A stretch of 17,904 nucleotides of DNA from Ramicandelaber brevisporus (taxonomy: Eukaryota > Kickxellomycota > Ramicandelaberales > Ramicandelaberaceae): positions 6,834 through 24,737 of the forward strand of contig MU602743.1 of assembly GCA_025201865.1 (NCBI GenBank), read 5' to 3'. Shown here piece by piece: positions 6,001 to 12,302 of this stretch. A program made the position numbers and the translations under genes. The notes below the pieces were generated by a model, which made no database searches, was not told where the DNA came from, and was given only the letters and a program-made list of their open reading frames with translations. The first letter of the stretch is position 1, and every line of letters starts with the position of its first letter.

Positions 6001-8996
6001 GGTGGTGGCAGTGGCTGAGGCGGTGTTGCCAATGGTGACAGAGGCTGTGTGCGTTCCGTCATTTCTGGCTGTTGAGACTCGGGTTGGATTGATTCAGAAG
6101 GAGCTGTGTTGGAAGCTGCAGTATCAGTACTAGTGGTAGTATCAGTATCTGTTATAGTATCAGCTGCGGAATGGACTGGAGCAGGAGCTGGAACTGGAGC
6201 AGTCGAGTGAGATTGTGTCTGAGCAGTATCAGTTGGAGTTGTAGATTGAGGTTGAGAGATAACACTTGATGCTGTACTGGATGATGCGCTCTGCTGTCTA
6301 TTTGGACGGCTAGCATTGCCTCTGCGACGTTGATCTCGTGGAGCATCTGGCGCCGGCTTGGATGGAGCAGGAGGCGGCTGACCTGACTTGGCCTGTCCAG
6401 TGCCAACGGCTGATGATGTGGTTGACGCGACTGCAGGACACTCCTCATGATGATAATCTGCAGTGCTGATAGCTGATTCTGCAAACGATGATAGATTCGA
6501 TTGTGTGTGCTTGCGCCGACGTTGGTGTCCTGATGTTGTAGCTGACGATGCCGATGTTGCTAGAGAATCACTGCTGCTGCGTCGACCAGTATCTGGGCTC
6601 TGAGTTGGAGCTCGTATATCTGCCTTCTCATTTCTAGAGCGAGTTACTGAAGGTGGCTGAGTCGCTCTAGGGGACGATGCAGCAGCTTGCTGTCGTTGGG
6701 GAGGGGCTGTTTGACGAGAAGCCCGAGCATTTGCCTGTGCGGTAGCAATTGTTGGTGGCGAGACAGGGGCCACGATCGTCGCGTCAGCAGCGACAGTGGT
6801 TGTTCTACGATTGCGACGGCGACTGCTACTTCTATCGACTGGTTGTTCGCCATCACTGCTTATCAAACTCAATTCCTCCTCCTCCTCTTCTTCTTCTTCA
6901 TCGTCTTCGTGCACGGTACTCAGCGGTGGAATTACTGGAATTGAGACTGTCAATTGCGATCTGTTGGCAACAAAGAGTGGACGCGGAGGTGTGTGAACCA
7001 GTGTCTCGTTGGATTCCATAGATTGTGCTGACAGAGACAATGTATCAGAGAGAGTATGGCTGAACGGTTCTACTTGCTGCCGCTGTCGACTTCTATTCCG
7101 TACAGTTGGACTGGTGGGTGGTGAGGATGCTGATGTCTGTGAATGCTGTTCAGTGCTATTTTCAACCAGAGTGTCATCTGGATCAAACTGACTTGGAGGC
7201 ACAATGCTCAATCCAGGTCCTTGGAGAATAGAGTTTGATCCGACTGGTACTAAAGGTAGATGGTTAGGTGCTGGAGGCAGAGTTGAAGAAGCACTCTGGT
7301 TGCTAGATAGCGAGGCAGAATGTGTGCTCTGTGGAGAAGGTAACTGTGTTTGAAGATCTGACTGCTGCTGAATTGAAGATTGAGATTGAGATTGAGATTG
7401 AGATTGATGCTGCTGCTGTTGTTGTTGTTGTTGTTGTTGCTGTTGCTGCTGTTGTTCAGGCTGCTGGTAGTGCTGGTAATGGAAGAATTGCTGGTTGAGT
7501 ATAGGTGAAATGAGAGGTGATTGCGGATTCTGATATTGCGGCATATTCTGAGTAGTAACCAGCTGAGGATAGTTAACGGACTGGGATGCTACATGTGACC
7601 TCACTGACTGGCTTTGTTGTGGTTGCTGCTGCTGCTGTGGTTGTTGCTGAGCTTGTTGCAACTGAGGTTGTTGGCCAATGCTGAGCTGCTGAAGCTGTGC
7701 GTAGGGAAGCTGATACTGTGTGATATCAGGAACCTGTCTCGGTCTATATTGCTGATCAACAATAGTCGTATTGGCAACAGCCATGGGTGATTGCTGGGGT
7801 GTCTGCATCTGAGATATGTGTTGTTGCTGTTGTTGGTGTTGCTGCTGAAAATGAATATGGTATAGTTGTTGTTGCTGTAAGAGCCACTGTTGATACACGA
7901 GTGGATTCACTTGCTGCTGCTGTTGCTGCTGTTGCTGCTGAGATATCATCATCGCTTGTTGTATTTGCTGTTGATATTGATATTGTTGAAGCTGAATCGA
8001 TTGCATTTGATTCTGTGGCGTCAAATACAGTGGCTGCTGAGGTTGCTGTTGAGGTTGCTGCTGCTGAGGATGCTGTTGATGATGATGATGATGAAGTACA
8101 CTGTTATAATCTGGCGGTTGCTGAATATAAGGCACAGTTCCATTGTATATACCCATCTGGGCTGCATACTGTTGCAATGACTGAGCTGAGGTTGTTGCAA
8201 CTGCCACGTCATAAACCACAGCTGGTGATTGCTGTTGATACTGCAGTGCCATATTATGCGGTATTTGCACATCCTGGGGTTGGTGATTGTAGTAATGAGG
8301 CTGGGGCATCTGTTGTTGCTGGTGGTGCTGTTGTTGTTGTTGTTGTTGTTGCTGAGGATGGTATTGTTGTTGCTGTTGTTGTTGAATGGATTGAGATGAC
8401 TGTGAGTTGATTGGTAAGATGGAGTCTTGCGAAGAAGAGTCTCCAGTGGAAAGCGACATTGTTCGATGTGTCCATTGATCATAGTGTTGATTGAGTTGGG
8501 TTTGTTCCCGATGCTGCTTTCCGTCCAAGTCAGTTGATCGACTTCCTAGTGAATCCGCAGCAGAAACTGAAAAATAGGACGAGGAAGATGCATCCGACGG
8601 GAAAGGAGGTGGCGGCTTGGTGTAACCCATTGTTGCTGTTGTTGTAGTTGTTGTAGTGGTAGGTGTAGTAATGCTGTTTGCATTTTTACTGCTGTCGCGA
8701 ACTTGCTGGTTCAACAAGCTGGGAAGAGGCGGTACTGGCGGCGGCACTGGTGGAAACAACGTCGCTCCTCCTCCTCCTCTGCTGCCATCTGCAGAGACTG
8801 TCGCTGATTCTGCTGTCGATGATGATAATGGTGATGACGAAGTTGTTGTTGTCGTCGCTGCCTGATATGATGGCAATGTGAGAGCTAGCGATTCTGGAGA
8901 TTGCATTGGAGTGCAAAACTCTTCGTCTGTATCTGAGCCAACGCCGATGCCACCTGAAATGGTTCTCGACGAAAGACGTCGCTGTGGCAAGGACAT
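3096..8996 (-). CDS. Giant Q/P-rich protein with split FYVE-like finger and C-terminal RING-like finger
   Basis: A 1966-residue protein of unrecognised family. The open frame reaches 9053 only as GTG, so the first ATG (MSLPQRR) is used. Residues about 195-570 are Q-rich with several polyQ runs. An acidic run (E8-9) lies near 696-710, then Ser/Thr-rich sequence, then proline-rich stretches with PPPPLPPPP (about 985-1175), of the kind bound by SH3 or WW domains. A zinc finger follows with four CxxC pairs: C1317/C1320, C1391/C1394, C1399/C1402 and C1421/C1424. The core ECSHCGFHFCESC and final CLICY match the FYVE layout, but the basic R(R/K)HHC motif that binds PI3P is absent and about 70 low-complexity residues separate the first two pairs. 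A mostly ordered, helix-rich region fills about 1425-1780. A C3HC4 RING-like finger follows (C1785, C1788, C1802, H1804, C1808, C1811, C1818, C1821), then a Q-rich end. An E3 ubiquitin ligase or a membrane-trafficking adaptor would fit; neither is shown. The gene has no introns and ends in TAA. Confidence 0.88.
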   Translation of the reverse strand: MSLPQRRLSSRTISGGIGVGSDTDEEFCTPMQSPESLALTLPSYQAATTTTTSSSPLSSSTAESATVSADGSRGGGGATLFPPVPPPVPPLPSLLNQQVRDSSKNANSITTPTTTTTTTTATMGYTKPPPPFPSDASSSSYFSVSAADSLGSRSTDLDGKQHREQTQLNQHYDQWTHRTMSLSTGDSSSQDSILPINSQSSQSIQQQQQQQYHPQQQQQQQQQHHQQQQMPQPHYYNHQPQDVQIPHNMALQYQQQSPAVVYDVAVATTSAQSLQQYAAQMGIYNGTVPYIQQPPDYNSVLHHHHHQQHPQQQQPQQQPQQPLYLTPQNQMQSIQLQQYQYQQQIQQAMMISQQQQQQQQQQVNPLVYQQWLLQQQQLYHIHFQQQHQQQQQHISQMQTPQQSPMAVANTTIVDQQYRPRQVPDITQYQLPYAQLQQLSIGQQPQLQQAQQQPQQQQQPQQSQSVRSHVASQSVNYPQLVTTQNMPQYQNPQSPLISPILNQQFFHYQHYQQPEQQQQQQQQQQQQQQQHQSQSQSQSQSSIQQQSDLQTQLPSPQSTHSASLSSNQSASSTLPPAPNHLPLVPVGSNSILQGPGLSIVPPSQFDPDDTLVENSTEQHSQTSASSPPTSPTVRNRSRQRQQVEPFSHTLSDTLSLSAQSMESNETLVHTPPRPLFVANRSQLTVSIPVIPPLSTVHEDDEEEEEEEEELSLISSDGEQPVDRSSSRRRNRRTTTVAADATIVAPVSPPTIATAQANARASRQTAPPQRQQAAASSPRATQPPSVTRSRNEKADIRAPTQSPDTGRRSSSDSLATSASSATTSGHQRRRKHTQSNLSSFAESAISTADYHHEECPAVASTTSSAVGTGQAKSGQPPPAPSKPAPDAPRDQRRRGNASRPNRQQSASSSTASSVISQPQSTTPTDTAQTQSHSTAPVPAPAPVHSAADTITDTDTTTSTDTAASNTAPSESIQPESQQPEMTERTQPLSPLATPPQPLPPPPLPPPPFMQPISEHSAGRTLNSNRDMWSTRPIESSTPGNSDGRVRINAPVPPRPVSQVERRAREQSQSAHNSPPPPPQQQPMPQPPYQPVHLIPQPPPLPPPLPVQQPLSLQTPPQSPHSRVTSEQGTPTTTNTAPNNQATLPSISSVTAVTDHLPPPPPLPPPPVHQQYEEEPIYEPEFSQHEDIDPYAYYDLFAQRMTMMKKRVYPREASPGIAFGKLDEYVNFDSTKIHNMPSNRSKVYSGSVHSSSQSALDVNRLASLTYASTASINTINVDANNNLIRGNSRSSNSTSASSSSTSSKYLTRPASLSAVRFPVCYICFKRIRTQSLLPSLNASSETIVLPSSPTADEIATATAAAAAAVTANTSTSDVSTSFDSDPFSRVDIEARVECSHCGFHFCESCASHQFQHRKYNDALPKPTCLICYKLLSLIEQYTSGNLHRVSGDYAMDEILKLAFGINDGGMFESLNKFITKTKSMLGRPLKLEQKHDVHFRTKALPTPETVFETAVVSYDSSKESVRRYMDIFEMIEYSALPQSSSKLIKLLFGLKESLVQVSWPTDKKEKLYVECTMPMLAMAAMKPELDRHSDKRVVRKMAEMVSMSDVRGTSEAWKLYCEINSEEVVEETKTKFREVILMRQAMRNSMPDLHRTTSIASAMTNISQATSRLTSPEVRRISSYDGESDDQEDNEAPSSPLLPSLEIATQLTSMFATGTTPPSLLSDDFIDLPYHFAQMVKLPSAAKYEVARRILANTASIVYNVISTKMLQHPSVPLCIFLFVRAHPQIPCPLCKGEGKFINFTATPCGHSYGCFECTAKSKLCLTCKEPWRHRIKWLSKWPIRPIDVDIQTPLQRDEYEKYRYEIIMARYNHPHDRLQQQQQLQMQIQLQMRHTNESLMSAAATMVEGDRMSSVLSYRSAYTGGIHNVFSMDIMKPFDFIEELLNGVEFTSTAFNRPLFKSIFISSGNGDT

Positions 8997-8998
8997 CT

Positions 8999-9057
8999 CT
9001 GACAAACGAACTGAACAGCTGAGCCGGAACAAGACGTGCCAATCAGTCTGCACTCAC
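8999..9057 (-). other. Possible 59-nt intron in the 5' leader of the large minus-strand gene
   Basis: On the minus strand a GTGAGT lies at 9057 and a pyrimidine-rich stretch ending GTTTGTCAG lies at 8999, two bases before the ATG at 8996. A 59-nt length is typical of compact fungal introns. No convincing branch-point sequence is visible, so this is tentative. An in-frame TGA at 9056-9054 ends the open frame upstream of the GTG. Confidence 0.25.
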
Positions 9058-9773
9058 TAAACTACAAGATGAGCCAAATATAAGAAAAAAAGAGAAGAGA
9101 AGAGTGACGAACAGGAACAGTGAGCAAATAAAAACGACACGAGAGAGCCAGTCGGAAAAGGGTTGCAGATACACGCACACACACAGACACACACAGACAG
9201 AGAGGGATTCAATGTTCGTTTGTTCAGCCAACGGTTGTGAGAGATGAGCTTGACTGTGTCTGACTCTTTGTTCTCTTTTTTTGCTCTTTTTTGTGTGCGT
9301 TTGTATTTGTGAGCGATGGAAGTGATAAGCAGAGCAAAATGAGAAAGAAGGCCAAAGAGAGAATGGAGTACAGCTACCAACAAACAGAGTTCGCGAATGG
9401 CTGAAGGGAGCTAACTCTCGAATGCTAGGGATAGCAGCCCGCGATCGGTAGTTCAAGAGTTCAAGGAAAGATACGGTAATACTGAGGTGAAGTGCGAAAG
9501 AGTAAATCGAGAAAAAAAAAAAAATAACAGTAAAAAGCGAGAAAAGCCTCCAAACTGTCTAGAGCCCACATTGGACTTGCAACATGGACATGCGCGCGTT
9601 GCATGCGTGTGTGAACGATTCTGCCTTCAACCTGTTCAAGAGAGACGTTGTCCGACTGCCATATCCACCTCTCTCATTTCTCTCACTTCTCTTCCTTTCC
9701 CCCCAACACGAATGCGAACACAAGACGTTGTTTTGCCTATCACACATGACAATGTTCAACTGTATCGCAGTAT
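9054..9773 (-). promoter_or_regulatory. Leader/promoter stretch of the large minus-strand gene, pyrimidine-rich on its sense strand
   Basis: No convincing gene is seen here. The + strand is purine-rich (for example AAAGAGAAGAGAAGAG near 9090 and a 13-base A run near 9512), so the sense strand of the downstream gene is CT-rich. A CA/CAGA microsatellite lies at about 9170-9203. Two long minus-strand frames (9043-9456 and 9057-9383) start only at TTG and are rejected. Toward 9600-9770 the sequence changes to CT-rich on the + strand. A promoter and 5' leader role follows from position only. Confidence 0.45.
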
Positions 9774-9779
9774 TTTATT
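9774..9779 (-). terminator. AATAAA poly(A) signal of the Swi5-domain gene
   Basis: AATAAA on the minus strand lies 78 bases after the TAA of the Swi5-domain gene, within CAATAAAATACTG. Distance and context fit a 3' processing signal. Confidence 0.5.
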
Positions 9780-9856
9780 GCATTGCATTGTAGTACAAGA
9801 TTGTTGTTGTTGCTATTATTGCTGTTTAGATTATTTGTGTGTGATTACAGGTAGGT

Positions 9857-10176
9857 TTAGTCATCCGTGTCCATGTTGAATTGTCTGTAAATGTCAACTG
9901 TCCTAACTCCTCGCATTGTAGCGCATTGTCCAAATAGTGCTTGTCCGACATCTTTGATGGCATTGTATTCGTGGAGTCTCTGCATGTGCTCCTTGAGGTG
10001 CTCTTCACCGTCTGGGCCAATTTCTTCCTGCAGAGTTTCGAGTTCAGTGCGCGCAGTTTGGATTTCATCATGGATTTTGACAATACTGTCTTCGATCTGT
10101 TTGATGCGATCCGATTGGGCTGGTGTCGCTGGTGTCGATGGTAGTGGCGGTGGTGGTGGTGGTGGTGGTGGTGGTG

Positions 10177-10248
<72 letters not shown>

Positions 10249-10708
10249 GCAATTGAGGCTCGTTAGGTGTCAACGTAGCTGAAATTGCAGCCGGAGTGGG
10301 CTCTCTTGAACCATTTGTCGTGTTGTTGCTGCGGAATGACGAAGATGAGCTTGACGATGTCGATGACACAGGCAGATTGAGAGATTTTGCGAATGCTCGG
10401 CGTGCAAATGCAGGACCTGGCCATACCAAAGTGACTGTAGAATCGTCCAAAGAGCTGCCGCTTTCATCATCATCATCATCATCATCATCATCTGTGCCGT
10501 TCGGATACAATGTTTGCAATGAAATCGCACGAGTGGATAACAGTCCAACCAGAGCCTTTCGAGTTTGTTCGAGTGAGTACGCGACGCCGCCAGAGTTGAG
10601 CTCATCAGCCAGCTGGGCAAGTGGCAGTGGCATGTCTGGCAACTCTTGCGCATATCGCTGCACAACTGTGAATATCGCACGTTCAATATCGGTTGCTTCC
10701 GCAGTCAT
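9857..10708 (-). CDS. Swi5-domain recombination protein with extra N-terminal domain and polyQ-polyP linker
   Basis: A 283-residue protein. The C-terminal 85 residues are a Swi5 domain: a coiled-coil helix (DRIKQIEDSIVKIHDEIQTA) followed by the family signature LHEYNAIKDVGQALFG and the end VDIYRQFNMDTDD. Swi5 works with Sfr1 in the nucleus to stabilise Rad51/Dmc1 filaments in recombinational repair. Most Swi5 proteins are small. This one has an additional N-terminal domain (about 1-105): a helix ERAIFTVVQRYAQEL, a second helix near PLAQLADEL, a longer helix TRKALVGLLSTRAISLQTL, a D9 run, then TVTLVWPGPAFARRAFA. The helix pattern resembles a winged helix, but I cannot assign it. The linker has 24 Gln and 11 Pro. 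The first ATG in frame (MTAEATD) is used; the frame extends 22 codons upstream only to a TTG. An overlapping uORF precedes it. The Swi5 call is secure; the rest is description. Confidence 0.9.
10151..10249 (-). repeat. Pure trinucleotide blocks: CAA12-CAG11-CAA1-CCA9 (sense order)
   Basis: Inside the Swi5-domain gene, read on its sense strand, 12 CAA codons are followed by 11 CAG, one CAA and nine CCA, without interruption. They encode Q24 followed by the first nine prolines of P11. Uninterrupted blocks of one codon indicate recent replication slippage, and the length is likely to vary between strains. Confidence 0.93.
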
Positions 10709-10758
10709 CTCAAGTTCGAGTTCGAGTCCAAGCTTTGTTTTTGTTGTTGTTTGGCCAT
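10705..10758 (-). CDS. Upstream ORF overlapping the Swi5-gene start (ATGA overlap)
   Basis: A 17-codon ORF (MAKQQQKQSLDSNSNLR) starts at an ATG in a strong context (AACAATGGCC, A at -3 and G at +4). It ends in TGA, and that TGA overlaps the ATG of the Swi5-domain gene as ATGA. The main ATG context (TTGAGATGA) is weaker. Ribosomes would reach this uORF first, so main-ORF translation would need leaky scanning or termination-reinitiation. Another possibility is that this is the true protein start and a sequencing indel or a small unseen intron shifts the frame. Confidence 0.4.
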   Translation of the reverse strand: MAKQQQKQSLDSNSNLR

Positions 10759-11058
10759 TGTTTGTTCGAAGCAAAAAATAAAATAAAAATAAAATAAAAT
10801 AAAATATTTTTCAACTTTTCAACATTAATTTCTTTTCGAAAATGGGCAAGTTGGGGGCACGTGCGTGATAATTTTGATGCTTGCTGGCTTTGTTTTCCAG
10901 AGGAAGGAATAAAAATTCGACTTTGACTGGAAAAATCCGTATCACACAGAAGCACACAGAAACACACACTGTGGTGGCAGATCGGAGGCCTAGATCAACT
11001 TCCTCTTGCAGCTTTACAGCAAAATCACCCAAAGACTTTTTTAAACGAGAGAATCGAA
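10709..11058. promoter_or_regulatory. Divergent promoter region between the Swi5-domain gene and eS25
   Basis: The 350-base gap separates two divergent genes. It holds an A/T pentamer-like tract (AAAAT and variants, about 10773-10806) next to the Swi5 side, a palindromic CACGTG at 10858-10863 (the E-box core recognised by bHLH factors; Cbf1-type in fungi), and a CTTCCTCTTGCAG stretch ending at 11011. That last stretch could be the 3' end of a leader intron of the eS25 gene, but no clear matching 5' splice site is seen. CACGTG can occur by chance. Confidence 0.45.
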
Positions 11059-11472
11059 ATGGCAGCAAAGGCCGCGACTAAGGCAAAGCCAACCTCCTCC
11101 GGCTCCAAGTCGGCTAAGAAGAAGAAGTGGTCTAAGGCAAAGGCCAAGGACGTCGCCAACAACGCCGTCATCTTCGACAAGGCCACTCTCGACAAGCTGA
11201 AGAAGGAAGTTCCAGCTTACAAGCTGATCACTCCATCAGTCCTTGTTGACCGTCTCCGCGTCAACGGCTCTCTTGCTCGCCGTGCTCTCCGCGAGCTCGC
11301 TGAGCAGGGTGCTATCCGCCTTGTTTCTTCCCACGGCTCTCAGCTCATCTACACCCGCTCCATTGCTGGTGCCGCTGCTGCTGAGGCTGCCGAGGCTGAG
11401 GCTGCTAAGGCCCCAAAGGCCGCCAAGGCCGGTAAGGGCAAGAAGGCCGCCGCCGCTGCCGACGAGGAGTAA
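11059..11472 (+). CDS. RPS25: 40S ribosomal protein eS25 with Ala/Lys-rich C-terminal extension
   Basis: A 137-residue small-subunit ribosomal protein eS25, located at the head of the 40S subunit and involved in tRNA and IRES contacts. The Lys-rich N-terminus ([14 protein letters not shown]) leads into the conserved winged-helix core: [20 protein letters not shown], then [40 protein letters not shown] and SQLIYTR. Most eS25 proteins end within about 5-15 residues after IYTR (R100 here). This one continues for 37 residues, rich in Ala, Lys and Glu, ending AAAAADEE. The tail resembles linker-histone or P-stalk tails in composition. Codons mostly end in C or T and all four prolines are CCA, as in the Hsp70 fragment, consistent with high expression. 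The ATG has a purine at -3. The stop is TAA, with AATAAA 37 bases later. Identity is secure. Confidence 0.97.
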   Translation: MAAKAATKAKPTSSGSKSAKKKKWSKAKAKDVANNAVIFDKATLDKLKKEVPAYKLITPSVLVDRLRVNGSLARRALRELAEQGAIRLVSSHGSQLIYTRSIAGAAAAEAAEAEAAKAPKAAKAGKGKKAAAAADEE

Positions 11473-11508
11473 AAGAAAACTGAATGTGTATGCTTCAATC
11501 ACTTCCTT

Positions 11509-11521
11509 AATAAAAAATAAA
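11509..11521 (+). terminator. Two closely spaced AATAAA poly(A) signals of eS25
   Basis: AATAAA occurs at 11509-11514 and again at 11516-11521, starting 37 bases after the eS25 stop. This is a short 3' UTR typical of ribosomal protein genes. Confidence 0.6.
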
Positions 11522-12302
11522 AATACTAAAAACGTAATAGTATAGTAAGGGACGAGAATTTGCGGAACTATGTTTATAACGTCGCATCAACATCAACAGC
11601 ATCAGCATCAGCAACAACATGGAGTATCGCTTTGATACTTGAGTATTGACGGCAGATGCGTCTAATAGAAGAGGGGATTTATTTGTGACAGCTGGTCTTT
11701 TTTCTTTTGTGGAGAACCATGGCTGGTCAATCAGTCGACCAAGCAGGCACACATACAGACAGTCGAGTAGCCAAACAGGCACAGGCAGTCAACAATTGAG
11801 GTTTTGAACAGCAACGAACTGGAGAGGCTTTTTCTCTCTCTCTCTCTCTTTCGCAATCGTTGGATAGGAAGAAAAAGAACAAACAACTCAAAACAAATAA
11901 ACAAATAAACACGCATTATTTTTAGAGCAGACCTTTCATCACGACGCACATCGCAGTGTCCTCGTTTTCTTCCTCTTCCTCTTCTTTGAACTTGTCAAAG
12001 TTGACGCACAAGCACCTCTTGGTACTGACTGATAGCCTCATCTTCAGCACGCTCAGCTTCCCTACTTTTCTTTTCTGTTCTGAGGACGATATTCTCAAAC
12101 GTCACTCTGTGGTCATCGTCGTCTGTCCGTCCGTGTTTGTTTTCCATTCCTCGAAGAGTTCGTTCCAGGCACTTGGGACTTCTTGCCGCTCATCAACCGC
12201 CAGCACAAACCTGAAACGTCTACAGCAGCCTTCATCTCTGACCTTGTCGCACTCTACATAGATACGCTGTGAACGAGCAAAAATATCAGTACTCTTTCAG
12301 CA
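11522..12302 (+). promoter_or_regulatory. Intergenic region and pyrimidine-rich leader of the Cyk3-like gene
   Basis: No confident gene is seen. From 5' to 3' it holds: a CAT/CAA/CAG tract at about 11584-11621 inside a 21-codon ATG frame (11570-11635); a 26-codon ATG frame in strong context (AACCATGG, 11719-11799); a (CT)n run at about 11829-11850; an AAACAAAT-type run at about 11890-11915; and a CT-rich stretch from 11960 onward. It ends in GTACTCTTTCAG two bases before the ATG at 12303, which looks like a 3' splice site. A frame at 11956-12261 begins only at GTG and is not counted. The role as promoter and leader is inferred from position. Confidence 0.45.

Noticed and set aside
7787-8410. 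207-codon plus-strand frame opposite the Q-rich part of the giant gene
   Set aside because: It is the mirror of CAG/CAA codons on the other strand and gives only Val/Ala/Glu low complexity. The minus-strand frame is nearly ten times longer and holds zinc fingers.
8997-9053. N-terminal extension of the giant protein to a GTG at 9053
   Set aside because: GTG starts are rare in eukaryotes. An ATG lies 19 codons further in, and the extension may be part of a leader intron.
9170-9203. CA/CAGA repeat considered as telomere-like or CRISPR-like
   Set aside because: It is a plain dinucleotide-type microsatellite without spacers or a telomere motif.
9043-9456. 137-codon and 108-codon minus-strand frames upstream of the giant gene
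   Set aside because: Both start at TTG, are rich in Ser/Phe/Leu/Cys from CT-rich sequence and show no domain. They are treated as leader.
9584-9793. 69-codon plus-strand ATG frame (MDMRALHACVND...)
   Set aside because: The start context is good, but the rest is CT-derived Ser/Leu/Phe with no recognisable feature. It lies antisense over the 3' region of the Swi5-domain gene. It would need transcript evidence.
10709-10774. N-terminal extension of the Swi5-domain protein to a TTG at 10774
   Set aside because: It has no ATG. The segment is better explained as leader carrying a uORF in another frame.
11570-11635. 21-codon ATG frame with a His/Gln repeat
   Set aside because: It is a CAT/CAA/CAG tract that happens to have an ATG in frame; too short and too simple to support as a gene.
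11956-12261. 101-codon plus-strand frame before the Cyk3-like gene
   Set aside because: It starts at GTG, is out of frame with the main ORF and is Ser-rich from CT-rich leader sequence.
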